Shown: piece by piece, positions 27,941-37,004 of the stretch
Layout: the number at the start of each line of letters is the position of its first letter
Position numbering within the stretch: the stretch's first letter is position 1
Position numbers and translations under genes: made by a program
Notes under the pieces: model-generated
The model's database searches: none
Seen by the model: only the letters and a program-made list of their open reading frames with translations
Told to the model about the DNA's origin: nothing
From: Flavobacteriaceae bacterium
Lineage (GTDB): Bacteria > Bacteroidota > Bacteroidia > Flavobacteriales > Flavobacteriaceae
Direction: 5' to 3'
DNA: 59,626 nucleotides
Assembly: GCA_013373385.1 (NCBI GenBank)
Contig: JABXHX010000040.1
Span: 1-59,626 of the forward strand

Positions 27941-28612
27941 TTATTTTTGATTCATTATTCGAACAAATGTTTCGTGTAAATAAATCCGTCTTAATTGGTT
28001 AGCTTTACTCTTATTGTAAATCAAAATTTCAAACTCTGTTTCTGGTCTTAAACCTTTTAAAGGACCAGCAAACATATCAGATTTCACTTTTGCAATTGTG
28101 TCCAAATAATTTGTTTTAGCAGATAATATTAAATTTCTGATAATTTATTTGGCTTGACTTATTGTTTTGTTTTCTGAACTTTTAAAATAATCATATTTTT
28201 CAATTTCTATTTTTTCTTTATTTAAGTCATACTTAAATCCATAAATACTATCTTTAGTAATTATGGCTCCTTTTTTTACAAAATCATATTCAAGATTTAC
28301 ATTGGTGGAGCGTTGTTCTATAAAAACAAGAGAGTTTAATTCCTTTAAACTCAATTTTAAACTCGAAAATATTTGAGAAATTCTTTCAGCTCTTTTTTTG
28401 AGGTTTTCTTTTGCTTTATATAGTAATTCTTGTTCAGGACTTCTACCACTTTTAAGCTTGTAAACAACTGTAGTGTCGATAAATTTTTTCACATAGTTTT
28501 TATCTTCGTACACTTTCCAATCGCTTTCAAATTTTTCGGCATAGAGCTCTTTGATATTTTGCCCATTTACAAATGCACAAATGAATATTAATAAGAACGT
28601 AATTCTTTTCAT
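27941..28612 (-). pseudogene. secreted protein of unknown family split by an in-frame TAA
   Basis: From ATG at 28612 the reading frame encodes a signal peptide (MKRITFLLIFICAFVNGQ) and a charged, helical region to residue 155, then a TAA at 28145-28147. The same frame continues without a stop for 67 more codons (starting IIRNLILSAKTNYLDTIAK, containing GLRPETEFEILIYNK) to a TAA at 27941. In AT-rich DNA such an open stretch is unlikely by chance, so the gene was probably about 220 codons long and has been truncated. A functional 155-residue protein cannot be excluded. I do not recognise the family. It follows manC by 18 bases. Confidence 0.55.
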
Positions 28613-28630
28613 AATGTAGGCTAATTTCTT

Positions 28631-29707
28631 TTAAACAAAATCGTCTCCAAATGTATTTTTAACTTCAGCAGAGATTTCTTTAATGTCTTGCTCAGCAGAC
28701 ATTGGGCAAATTAATAAGACATCGTCTTTTTCTACCACAATAAAATCTTGCAAGCCTTGAATAACAACACGTTTTCCAGATTCAGTTCTTATCATATTAC
28801 CTTGGGCATCTCTAAAAATTGTCTCACTTCCAACAACGGCATTTTGTTGAGCATCTTTATCAAGTTTGTTGTATAAAGAACCCCAAGTACCTAAATCATT
28901 CCAGCCAAAATCAACAGGCAATACATGTACATTGGTAGCTTGTTCCATGATGCCAAAATCTATCGAGATGTTTGCTGCTTTTTCGTAGTTTTCTTTAATA
29001 AAATCTTTTTCAGTATCAGTATTCCAAACAGAATCTCCAATCTTAAAAAGAGCTAACATTTCTGGTAGTGATTTTTCAAATGCTTTAATTATACTTTTGG
29101 CAGACCAAACAAAAATCCCAGCATTCCATAGATATGCTCCACTTTCTAAAAACTGTTGAGCAGTTGCTAAATTTGGCTTTTCTGTAAAGTTTTTTACTTT
29201 TTTAATTTCAGTATTTTCATTTTCAAACTGAATATATCCATAGCCTGTGTTGGGTGAATCTGGCTGAATTCCAAGAGTCATTAAAATGTCATTGTTGGCA
29301 CAAGCATTAAAAGAAGTCTCAATATTTTTAATAAACTCATTTTCATTTTCAATCCAATGATCAGACGGTGCAACCAACATCACAGCATCTGGGTTTTGCT
29401 GATAGATTTTTAATGCAGCGTATAAAATACAGGGCGCAGTATTGCGCATGGCTGGCTCTAGTAGAACCTGATTTTGAGATACAGTTGGTAGCTGCTCTAG
29501 TACTAATTTGTTATAACGCTCATTAGTTGCAATTAAAATATTTTCTGACGGTACTAATTGATGAATTCTATCAAAAGTACGTTGTATTAAAGATTGTCCA
29601 GTCCCAAGCATATCGTGAAACTGTTTTGGAAATTCTTGTGTGCTGATTGGCCAAAATCTTGAGCCGACTCCGCCAGCCATGATTACTGCGTAATAGTTAT
29701 TCTTCAT
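28631..29707 (-). CDS. manC: mannose-1-phosphate guanylyltransferase
   Basis: The product is 358 residues, the short form lacking a C-terminal isomerase domain. It makes GDP-mannose from mannose-1-phosphate and GTP. The nucleotidyltransferase signature MAGGVGSRFWPIS with FPKQF lies at residues 10-28. Also seen are APSDHWIENE near 113, NTGYGYIQFE, FTEKPNL, and WNAGIFVWSA. Its start overlaps the sprT-like gene by 11 bases, so the two are coupled. GDP-mannose would feed capsule, LPS or fucose precursor synthesis. Confidence 0.93.
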   Translation of the reverse strand: MKNNYYAVIMAGGVGSRFWPISTQEFPKQFHDMLGTGQSLIQRTFDRIHQLVPSENILIATNERYNKLVLEQLPTVSQNQVLLEPAMRNTAPCILYAALKIYQQNPDAVMLVAPSDHWIENENEFIKNIETSFNACANNDILMTLGIQPDSPNTGYGYIQFENENTEIKKVKNFTEKPNLATAQQFLESGAYLWNAGIFVWSAKSIIKAFEKSLPEMLALFKIGDSVWNTDTEKDFIKENYEKAANISIDFGIMEQATNVHVLPVDFGWNDLGTWGSLYNKLDKDAQQNAVVGSETIFRDAQGNMIRTESGKRVVIQGLQDFIVVEKDDVLLICPMSAEQDIKEISAEVKNTFGDDFV

Positions 29708-30290
29708 AAATCGCTACTTCTACATTTTGATTGAATAGATATACCTTGCTGTTTTGGGTGTTTAAGCATTCTATTCTAGTTCTTCTTTTGTTGCCTCGTC
29801 TGTAAATTGATTTTTTGAACTCAAATAAACTTCCGTATGGAACCTCAAAGATATAATTCTTTCCGGTTTCTTTACTGTATTCTTTAAAAGCTAACGATAA
29901 TTTTACATCTGCATCTGTACTAGCTTTTGGGTTTTTTAAATAATTTGCCAACAATGGGAGTATGTGATTTGGGTAAATGTCTGGCTGTAAGAAAGGTAAC
30001 ATTAAATGCTGAAAAATAGTTTTCCATTCTTTTCCATGAGGTTGTACTCTGCCAAATTTTTGATAGGTAATATGATGCGCAATCTCGTGAATGAAAGTCA
30101 ATAGAAATTGATATTTATTAAGATTTTCGTTTATAGTGATTTGAAATTTTCCGTCAGGTAGTTTTCTAAAATCACCATGTTTAGTCTGACGTTGATGAAC
30201 TATTTTTAGTGTAAATTGATGCTGTTCAATTAAAAATTGAACCATCGGAATGGCTTTTTCTGGGATGTATGTTTGATAGTCTTTTTTCAA
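29697..30290 (-). CDS. SprT-like zinc metalloprotease-domain protein
   Basis: The product is 197 residues. The zinc-binding HEIAHH motif is at residues 68-73, and the protein aligns with SprT-like domains; GKEWKTIF, matching the downstream family pattern, follows. The C-terminal third lacks the CxxC zinc ribbon of some SprT proteins. Substrate is unknown. It is encoded immediately upstream of manC and overlaps it, which looks like operon packing rather than a functional link. Confidence 0.85.
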   Translation of the reverse strand: MKKDYQTYIPEKAIPMVQFLIEQHQFTLKIVHQRQTKHGDFRKLPDGKFQITINENLNKYQFLLTFIHEIAHHITYQKFGRVQPHGKEWKTIFQHLMLPFLQPDIYPNHILPLLANYLKNPKASTDADVKLSLAFKEYSKETGKNYIFEVPYGSLFEFKKSIYRRGNKRRTRIECLNTQNSKVYLFNQNVEVAIYEE

Positions 30291-30304
30291 ATTGTTAGTT
30301 GTCA

Positions 30305-30344
30305 GTTCGAGTGAAAATTTGTTGCAAATTTTTGTATCGAGAAC
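30305..30344 (+). repeat. TTCGAGTG...TATCGAGAA intergenic repeat, copy 1
   Basis: GTTCGAGTG at 30305-30313 and TATCGAGAAC at 30335-30344 bracket an inner inverted pair around GTTGC (AAATTT/AAATTT). The same layout occurs at 35368-35406. It lies upstream of the SprT-like gene. Confidence 0.65.
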
Positions 30345-30394
30345 TTATCAATGTTATTCCTTCAAAAAGAAATGACACCATTGATTTCTTAAAA

Positions 30395-31075
30395 TTACGG
30401 ATTTGTACTAGAAACTTGTAAAACTTTACCATTGTAAAATTGATTGCCATTCAAAGAAAAGTCAGCAATATACTGAGCCATTTCTTTTGCGGTTGTTGGT
30501 GCTTGATATCCAGGAAAAGCTTCTGCCAACATTTCTGTTTGTACAGCTCCCAAAGCTAGTACGTTAAAAGCAATGCCTTGTTCTTTGTATTCTTCAGCAA
30601 GTAGCTCAGACAAGGTAATCACTGCTCCTTTTGAAGAACTATATGCAGCCAATCCAGGGAACTTTAGGCTACCTTGTATACCGCCCATACTACTAATGGT
30701 AACCACATGACTCCCTTTTTGTAAAAACGGAAGCATACTTTTGGTTAGGGCTGCTACACCAAATACGTTTACTTTATATACGTTCAGATAATCTTCTGTA
30801 GTTAATTTTGTAAAAGGTTTGTTTACCAACATACCCGCATTATGGATAATAATGTCTACTTGTTTCCAATTTTCTGAAACAAAAGCAGTTACTTTTTGTA
30901 AAGCATTCTCATCAGAAATGTCTACAGAGATTGCTGTTATTTTTGGGTTTTTAAGTTGGGTTATTGAATCAATATTTCTAGAAATAGCCAATACATTATG
31001 GTTGTTGTTTGCAAATAATTGTGCCAATTCAAAACCAATTCCTCTACTGGTTCCAGTAATAATAATGTTTTTCAT
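30395..31075 (-). CDS. short-chain dehydrogenase/reductase
   Basis: The product is 226 residues, a classical SDR. The cofactor motif TGTSRGIG is at residues 7-14, NAG at 79-81, the catalytic Ser near 129, and Tyr145/Lys149 in AYSSSK. Substrate cannot be deduced. It is flanked by non-coding DNA and divergent from the amidohydrolase. Confidence 0.92.
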   Translation of the reverse strand: MKNIIITGTSRGIGFELAQLFANNNHNVLAISRNIDSITQLKNPKITAISVDISDENALQKVTAFVSENWKQVDIIIHNAGMLVNKPFTKLTTEDYLNVYKVNVFGVAALTKSMLPFLQKGSHVVTISSMGGIQGSLKFPGLAAYSSSKGAVITLSELLAEEYKEQGIAFNVLALGAVQTEMLAEAFPGYQAPTTAKEMAQYIADFSLNGNQFYNGKVLQVSSTNP

Positions 31076-31161
31076 TTTTTTGGTATCCTTTTTGGAATCG
31101 TATTATTAATAAAGGCAATCTACTCATTTTTTAATACATTTATAAACCAAAACCAAGAATC

Positions 31162-32442
31162 ATGAAAAAAATATTCTTCTCAATTATTTTTATAGTAAGC
31201 GTAAGTATTGTGTCAGCACAAAAAACATACATACTTTGTGGAAAATTGATTGATACCAAAACGGGTAAGGTAGAACAGAAAAAAACAATTGTTGTTGAAG
31301 GGAAAAAAATCACAGCAGTTTTAAACGGATTTGTTCAACCGAAAAGTAGAATAGATAAAATCATCAATTTAAAAAATAAAGTAGTACTCCCAGGGTTGAT
31401 AGATATGCATGTGCATTTAGAAATGGAAATGAACCCTAAAAAGTATTTAGAAAGATTTACGAGCAATGACGCAGACATTGCTTTAAATGCTTCGGTTTAT
31501 GCAAAAACCACTTTACTTGCTGGCTTTACAACGGTTAGAGATTTAGGGGGGAGTGGTGTCAATGTTTCTTTGCGTAATGCGATTCAGCAAGGAAAAATAG
31601 CTGGGCCAAGAATTTTTACAGCAGAAAAATCATTGGCAACCACTGGTGGTCATGCAGATCCAACCAACGGAATGAGTAATAAGCTAATGGGGAATCCTGG
31701 ACCAAAAGAAGGTGTGGTAAACAGTGTAGATGATGCTAAAAAAGCAGTAAGACAACGCTATAAAAACGGAGCAGATGTGATTAAAATTACAGCAACAGGC
31801 GGCGTGTTAAGTGTTGCAAAAAGTGGTCATAATCCACAGTTTACGGTAGAAGAAATAAAGGCAATTAGCCAGACAGCCAAAGATTACGGAATGCATGTTG
31901 CGGCTCATGCTCACGGAGATGAAGGTATGCAAAGAGCTATTTTAGGTGGTGTAAAAACTATTGAGCACGGAACCCTAATGAGTAAAAATACCATGAAGTT
32001 AATGCTAAAGCATGATGTTTACTTAGTGCCAACAATTACTGCAGGGGTAGAGGTGACTGAAAAAGCAAAAATAAAAGGATACTTTCCAGAAATTATAGTT
32101 CCTAAAGCCTTGGCAATTGGCCCTAAAATTCAGGCTACTTTTGGAAAGGCGTATCAATTTGGAGTGGGGATTGCCTTTGGTACTGATGCTGGAGTTTTTA
32201 AACATGGAGAAAATGCAAGAGAGTTTGGCTATATGGTAGATGCTGGCATGCCAGCGATAAAAGCCATTCAATCTGCAACGATTACTAATGCCAAAATTTT
32301 GCAAATGGACAAAGAAATTGGTCAGACCAAGGTTGGATTTTTTGCTGATATTATAGCAGTAAATGATGATCCTACAAAAAACATTAAAACTTTAGAGAAG
32401 GTTGTTTTTGTAATGAAAGAAGGTAAGGTGTTTAAAGAATAA
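31162..32442 (+). CDS. secreted metal-dependent amidohydrolase
   Basis: The product is 426 residues with a signal peptide ending VSAQ near residue 20. Amidohydrolase-superfamily metal motifs are visible: HVH at residues 83-85 in GLIDMHVHLE, the carbamylated-Lys region DVIKITATGGVLS, AAHAHGDEG, IEHGTLM and FGTDAGVF. Such exported Bacteroidota members are often annotated as imidazolonepropionase-like or Xaa-Pro dipeptidase enzymes; the real substrate is unknown. Confidence 0.87.
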   Translation: MKKIFFSIIFIVSVSIVSAQKTYILCGKLIDTKTGKVEQKKTIVVEGKKITAVLNGFVQPKSRIDKIINLKNKVVLPGLIDMHVHLEMEMNPKKYLERFTSNDADIALNASVYAKTTLLAGFTTVRDLGGSGVNVSLRNAIQQGKIAGPRIFTAEKSLATTGGHADPTNGMSNKLMGNPGPKEGVVNSVDDAKKAVRQRYKNGADVIKITATGGVLSVAKSGHNPQFTVEEIKAISQTAKDYGMHVAAHAHGDEGMQRAILGGVKTIEHGTLMSKNTMKLMLKHDVYLVPTITAGVEVTEKAKIKGYFPEIIVPKALAIGPKIQATFGKAYQFGVGIAFGTDAGVFKHGENAREFGYMVDAGMPAIKAIQSATITNAKILQMDKEIGQTKVGFFADIIAVNDDPTKNIKTLEKVVFVMKEGKVFKE

Positions 32443-32581
32443 CACTTTTTGAGACTTCTCTTTTATATATCTGTAGATAAGTTGTTGTAGTTCAGATACA
32501 ATTGGAGTCAATGGTACAGAATTTTTGTAAGTAATTTGTAACAGAGTTCTAGATATTGCTACTAATTAGAAAAACCAAACG

Positions 32582-33613
32582 ATGCGTTTTATTAAAAACG
32601 GAAATTTATTTAAAAGCTATTTTATTTCTTTCAGTATTCCTTTACTGATGATAGTTTCAATGATTGTTTTATCGCAATCAAGTTTGTTTTTTAAACATCC
32701 AAGAGAATTATCCATCGGAATTACGCTTGACTTAGTACTCACCATTCCGTTAGTGTATTTTCTGCTTATTAGAAAAAAGAAAATTTCTAAAACAACTGTT
32801 GTTTCTTTTTTTGGTTTTGGAATTCTTGTCGCAAGCTTTATCATCCCGAAAGATTATCAGACAGTCTTGTCAATTGTAAAAAAAGTTGTTTTTCCAATAA
32901 TTGAATTAGGAATACTTGCGTTTTTATTTATAAAAACAAGAAGCATTGTTTTAAAGTTTAGAAAAAATAGAAATGAATCAATAGATTTTTTTACGGCTAT
33001 AGAACTAGCGTCTAAAGAGGTTTTTCCTAAGAGAGTAGCTGCTCTAATTGCAACAGAAGCAGCCATGATTTACTATTTGCTTTTTGATTGGAAAAAACAG
33101 CACCTACAACAAAATGAGTTTACAAATTATAAAGAAAGTGGCGTCCTTGCATTGCTTCTAGGTATTGTACTTGTCTTATTGATAGAAACGTTTGCTTTGC
33201 ATATCTTCTTGTTAAAATGGAGTGTTGTAGTTGCTTGGGTATTGACTTTTTTAAGTGTGTATACAATCTTGCAATTTATTTCATTGGCAAAATCTATGAC
33301 AAAAAGACCACACTTGGTAGATGCAGAAAACAACAAGTTAATTTTGAGGTATGGCTTTTTTGCTGAAGCAGTGGTGCCGTTTCAATTGATAAAGGGCTTA
33401 GAAGTTTCTTCAAAAGATTTACCAGAAAATAAAAGCGTTACTCGTTTTTCTCCCTTAGGTGAGTTAGTGCCTCACAATATAATTCTTCATTTAAAAGAAG
33501 AAAATAAGTTTGTGAGTTTATATGGTTTTACGAAAAAATATACATCGCTTGCTTTTTTTGTAGATAATAAACTTGAGTTTAAAAAAATGGTTGAAGAAAA
33601 CTGTAACGTTTAA
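32582..33613 (+). CDS. multi-pass membrane protein of unknown function
   Basis: The product is 343 residues. Hydrophobic segments lie near residues 14-30, 45-62, 70-88, 95-115, 155-168, 190-212 and 216-232, followed by a soluble C-terminal part of about 110 residues (from KSMTKRPHLVDAENNK). I do not recognise a family. A short membrane peptide gene follows closely on the same strand. Confidence 0.75.
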   Translation: MRFIKNGNLFKSYFISFSIPLLMIVSMIVLSQSSLFFKHPRELSIGITLDLVLTIPLVYFLLIRKKKISKTTVVSFFGFGILVASFIIPKDYQTVLSIVKKVVFPIIELGILAFLFIKTRSIVLKFRKNRNESIDFFTAIELASKEVFPKRVAALIATEAAMIYYLLFDWKKQHLQQNEFTNYKESGVLALLLGIVLVLLIETFALHIFLLKWSVVVAWVLTFLSVYTILQFISLAKSMTKRPHLVDAENNKLILRYGFFAEAVVPFQLIKGLEVSSKDLPENKSVTRFSPLGELVPHNIILHLKEENKFVSLYGFTKKYTSLAFFVDNKLEFKKMVEENCNV

Positions 33614-33650
33614 ACTTTTGTTGCTACAAATAGCTATTAAAACAATTTAT

Positions 33651-33833
33651 ATGAATTATGTGTTATTTTTAGGAGCTTTATTAGTGTATTTTATATTAAG
33701 AAAAGAAGAAAATAAAAAGCATAAAAGACTGGCAATAGTTACTTTAGGTTCTTTTGCTGTAATTGCGTTATTGTATAATTTTGGATATTTAATAGGAGCG
33801 CATTTGTATAACTTAGAACAAGCAATTAAATAA
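33651..33833 (+). CDS. small membrane protein, hypothetical
   Basis: From the ATG at 33651 the product is 60 residues with two hydrophobic stretches (MNYVLFLGALLVYFIL and the region after LAIVTLGSFAVIALL). A longer frame starts at 33573 but overlaps the preceding gene by 41 bases and adds a basic stretch, so the shorter start is preferred. No family is recognised. Confidence 0.5.
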   Translation: MNYVLFLGALLVYFILRKEENKKHKRLAIVTLGSFAVIALLYNFGYLIGAHLYNLEQAIK

Positions 33834-33836
33834 AAA

Positions 33837-35390
33837 TTAATTAAAATTTATATGCTGATACGCACCAATATCTGGTTGGGTAGTTCTATCTTTTTCCAAA
33901 ATATCTTTCGGAAATAGCAATGCTGCATTGATTGTAGCTTTCTGAATTCCTGTATTATTTTGACCAATTGCAAATTGATTTGCAGTAGGATTTTTAAAAT
34001 GTGTATTTCCGTTGATGATATTGTTTTGATAATGACTGGTATCATTGAAATTTAATTCAGTATTATTAGCAAATGAGTTGTTGATGTCGTTAAACTGAAT
34101 CATATTATTTTTGATAGAATAATTGAAAACACTTCCGTTTACTTTATCCAGTACAAATTCAACATTGTTATTTCCGTCAATAATACAATTGGTAAAATTA
34201 GCTGCGTGTAAATCTCTGGTTTCTGTAATTTTCTGATTGTTGCTATCTGTGTATTCAAAAAAGTTATTGATTAAAACAGTTGGCAATTGTCTTAAACCAT
34301 TGTTCCAGTAGTTTGCAAAGGTGCAATGGGTAAAATTGTACGTTCCGCCTATGGTACAAGCCAAGCTAGATTGTCCCGTATTCCCAATGACTAAATTTGC
34401 AGCTTTAATGTTTGCCTCTCTAGCTAAAATCCCGTAGTTAGAGTTGTTGTAAAGTTGGCTGTTTTGAATCTGTAAAGTAGGATTTGCAGAGCCAATAGAA
34501 TCTACCAAAATGCCAATGATACTATTTTTAATGGTTGTGTAATTTAGTTCGTTGTCTTTACTGCCAGCACGCATCCAAATTGTTCCCCATTGTCCAGGAA
34601 CATCGTGGTAACGATGCTCTAATCTATCGCCCTCAAAAACTACTTGCTCATTTATAGTTCCGTTTACTTTCAATGTAGCTTTTCGGTCAACAATCAAACC
34701 AGAATTGTTGTGAAAATGCAATTTAGCACCAGCGTCTACTATTGCTGTTTTGTTGGCAGGAATTGCCGCATATCCGTAGATAACATAAGGTTTGGCTTTT
34801 GTAAAATGCAATTCACTATCGGTTAAAAAACGCCCTTTAATAGTGGTAGGTTTTCCATCTAAAGTTAAGGAATCAATTTTCATTGTTATGGGGTCTTTCC
34901 CCGGATAAATAAATGTTGCATCCTGTACCAAAGTGACTAAATCTACAGCTTGCTGTTTGTTACCATTGTCAAACAAAATTTTATCAGTGTAAAGAGGATT
35001 GCTAACTGAGCTGTAATCAATCGTTGTTTCTATAAAAATGTAGATACTATCATTGGCTAGAATGTCAATGTTTTGAAATGATTTTCCTGGAATTCCATCA
35101 ACACTAATTCTGTAATTTGAGGTACTACCCTTTTCTAATTCAATTGAAGGAATTGTAATAGCATGCTTGCTTTTGTTGTATACTTTTAAATTATAAGTAC
35201 TTGAGCCAATATTTGTAAAAACGGTATCTAAATACACCGTGTCTTTAGAGAAAGCTAATTCTCCAAAACTTTGTATAGTGCTAAAATCTTTTCTACACGA
35301 ACTGATAGAGATAATACCTACTAGAATTAGTAGAATTACAAGAGAATTGATGTTTTTTTTCTTTGCCACTTCGAGTGATTTTGCTTGCAA
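33837..35390 (-). CDS. right-handed beta-helix-like surface lipoprotein
   Basis: The frame is 517 codons from ATG 35390. A lipoprotein signal (LVILLILVGIISISSC) follows; the Cys is near residue 32. Residues about 45-140 look like an Ig-like fold (TVYLDTVFTNIGSS), and from about 195 on there are repeated short strands with Asn/Asp/Gly turns (FHNNSGLIVDRKATLKVNG, NNNVEFVLDK), as in parallel beta-helix proteins. It ends TTQPDIGAYQHINF, a C-terminal pattern common in such proteins. The first codons of the ATG frame lie inside an intergenic repeat; GTG at 35369 is an alternative start. Confidence 0.75.
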   Translation of the reverse strand: MQAKSLEVAKKKNINSLVILLILVGIISISSCRKDFSTIQSFGELAFSKDTVYLDTVFTNIGSSTYNLKVYNKSKHAITIPSIELEKGSTSNYRISVDGIPGKSFQNIDILANDSIYIFIETTIDYSSVSNPLYTDKILFDNGNKQQAVDLVTLVQDATFIYPGKDPITMKIDSLTLDGKPTTIKGRFLTDSELHFTKAKPYVIYGYAAIPANKTAIVDAGAKLHFHNNSGLIVDRKATLKVNGTINEQVVFEGDRLEHRYHDVPGQWGTIWMRAGSKDNELNYTTIKNSIIGILVDSIGSANPTLQIQNSQLYNNSNYGILAREANIKAANLVIGNTGQSSLACTIGGTYNFTHCTFANYWNNGLRQLPTVLINNFFEYTDSNNQKITETRDLHAANFTNCIIDGNNNVEFVLDKVNGSVFNYSIKNNMIQFNDINNSFANNTELNFNDTSHYQNNIINGNTHFKNPTANQFAIGQNNTGIQKATINAALLFPKDILEKDRTTQPDIGAYQHINFN

Positions 35391-35406
35391 AATAGTATCG
35401 AGAAGT
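35368..35406 (-). repeat. TTCGAGTG...TATCGAGAA intergenic repeat, copy 2
   Basis: ACTTCGAGTG at 35368-35377 and TATCGAGAAGT at 35396-35406 bracket an inverted TTTTGC/GCAAAA pair. It matches the copy at 30305-30344. It overlaps the proposed 5' end of the beta-helix lipoprotein gene. Confidence 0.65.
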
Positions 35407-35482
35407 CTAGGCTGCGATGTGTTCTGAAATATTTTTCAGAACTTTTAACCCGACAGTTAAAGATAACATAAAAAAGATACAA

Positions 35483-36523
35483 TTATTGTTTTACCAATTC
35501 AATTTCAAAAAGTTTTCCCCAGTGCTTCCCGGTAACAAAAATTCTACCGGTTTCTTTATCGAAAGCAATTCCGTTTAAGACTTCGTCTTGATCAGTGAGT
35601 TTTTGTGTTTTTTGAATTTCTTTTTTCAATCCAGATAAATTAGCAACACCTTCAACAACACCAGTTTTGGCATCAAAAATTACAATTGAATTTTGTTGCC
35701 ATTTATTAGCATAAATTTTTCCATTAATATATTCTATCTCATTTAGTTCTTTGATAGCATATTTATTGGTGTATACTTGAATTGATTTTTTTTCTTTTTG
35801 TGTTATTGAATCTAAATACCAGATTTTATGCGTACCGTCAGATTTGATTAACTGTGTTCCGTCGTTGGTCAATCCCCAACCTTCTTGACTCCACGTGTAT
35901 TTAAATTCTCCTTCTTGAGCAAAGCTTTCTAAATCGTAGATAAAACCTTTTCCAGCTTTCCATGTCAACCAATAAATCTTATTGTTAAAAATGGTCATTC
36001 CTTCTCCAAAATATTTGTCGTTTAATTTAACTTCTTGTAGTACTTTACCCGTTTTTAACGCTACTTTTCGCAAAACAGATTTTCCGTGTTGTCCTGTAGT
36101 TTCGTATAAATAACCGTTGTAATACTCTAAACCTTGCGTGTATGCTTTTGTGTCGTGAGGGTATACGTTTTTAATTTTGTAACTGTAAATAGTTGGCTCA
36201 ATTGCAGACAAAACTTCAAATGAATTATTTACTTTTTTTGTTTTTCCAGGAAAAAAAGCCAAGGCAGTTACAGAAAACTTTCCTACACCTAAATCTTTGG
36301 TATTTATTTTTATTGAATTACCCTTTGAAGGAACTCTTTTTCCGTTTACAAAAAATTGAATAGAATCTACAGGTTTGTTGTTTTTTTCTGTTAACGTAGC
36401 CGTAGCTTCTTGATTGATTGTTAGTTTTTTAGGGGTGTTTAATGTAAATTTATAAGAATCATTACAGGCAGTTAAAATAAAAAGTCCTGTTGCTAAAACA
36501 ATCAAGTATTTTTGTAAACGCAT
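35483..36523 (-). CDS. glutaminyl-peptide cyclotransferase, lipoprotein
   Basis: From the ATG at 36523 the product is 346 residues with a lipoprotein signal ending FILTAC; an ATG at 36544 would add seven residues before the signal and is less likely. The C-terminal part is a beta-propeller of the plant/bacterial glutamine cyclotransferase type: YPHDTKAYTQGLEY, YETTGQHGKS, FGEGMTIFNNKIY, LTWKAGKGF and NGIAFDKETGRIFVTGK. These enzymes form N-terminal pyroglutamate on exported peptides. An Ig-like N-terminal region precedes it. Confidence 0.85.
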   Translation of the reverse strand: MRLQKYLIVLATGLFILTACNDSYKFTLNTPKKLTINQEATATLTEKNNKPVDSIQFFVNGKRVPSKGNSIKINTKDLGVGKFSVTALAFFPGKTKKVNNSFEVLSAIEPTIYSYKIKNVYPHDTKAYTQGLEYYNGYLYETTGQHGKSVLRKVALKTGKVLQEVKLNDKYFGEGMTIFNNKIYWLTWKAGKGFIYDLESFAQEGEFKYTWSQEGWGLTNDGTQLIKSDGTHKIWYLDSITQKEKKSIQVYTNKYAIKELNEIEYINGKIYANKWQQNSIVIFDAKTGVVEGVANLSGLKKEIQKTQKLTDQDEVLNGIAFDKETGRIFVTGKHWGKLFEIELVKQ

Positions 36524-36561
36524 AATCAATTTAATTTTACACAAATAAAATAAATTATTTC

Positions 36562-36591
36562 TTTGTATTTTTAAAAAAACAGTTAAATTTG
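36562..36591 (+). promoter_or_regulatory. promoter of rpmE2
   Basis: TTTG at 36562-36565, an 18-base spacer and TAAATTTG at 36584-36591 fit the Bacteroidota consensus at both boxes. The predicted start leaves a leader of about 100 bases before the rpmE2 ATG. Confidence 0.72.
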
Positions 36592-36599
36592 CAGCCTCT

Positions 36600-36660
36600 A
36601 ATAACTTATGCTCGTTATGTGAGATTAGTAAGAGTAAGAATTTACCAGCTTAACTCTTTT
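36600..36660 (+). promoter_or_regulatory. structured rpmE2 leader
   Basis: ATAAC (36601-36605) pairs with GTTAT (36614-36618). Downstream, AAGAGTAAG (36630-36638) pairs with CTTAACTCTT (36649-36658) with one bulged A, leaving a ten-base loop. L31 leaders that sense the protein are known in other phyla; here autoregulation is only inferred. Confidence 0.4.
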
Positions 36661-36696
36661 ATAAACAAAGATTAAAAGATTATAAAGTATAATACG

Positions 36697-36948
36697 ATGA
36701 AAAAAGGAATACATCCAGAAAATTATAGAATGGTAGCTTTTAAAGATATGTCTAACGGAGATGTGTTTTTAACAAAGTCTACTGCAGATACTAAAGAAAC
36801 TTTAGATGTAGATGGTGTAGAATATCCATTAATTAAATTAGAGATTTCTAGAACATCTCACCCATTTTACACTGGTAAATCTAAATTGGTTGATACCGCA
36901 GGACGTATTGACAAGTTCAAAAACAAATACGCAAAATTCAAGAAGTAA
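36697..36948 (+). CDS. rpmE2: 50S ribosomal protein L31, type B
   Basis: The product is 83 residues. It starts MKKGIHPENYRMVAFKDMS and contains ISRTSHPFYTGKSKLVDTAGRIDKF, the type B signature. The zinc-binding Cys residues of type A L31 are missing. It has its own promoter and terminator, so it is independently controlled. Confidence 0.97.
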   Translation: MKKGIHPENYRMVAFKDMSNGDVFLTKSTADTKETLDVDGVEYPLIKLEISRTSHPFYTGKSKLVDTAGRIDKFKNKYAKFKK

Positions 36949-36973
36949 CTTTTTTAGAATTTTAAACATATTT

Positions 36974-37004
36974 AAAAGCCTCGACACTGTAGAGGCTTTT
37001 TTTT
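36974..37004 (+). terminator. intrinsic terminator after rpmE2
   Basis: AAAAGCCTC at 36974-36982 pairs with GAGGCTTTT at 36992-37000, followed by more T. The glycosidase island begins just beyond it. Confidence 0.92.
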
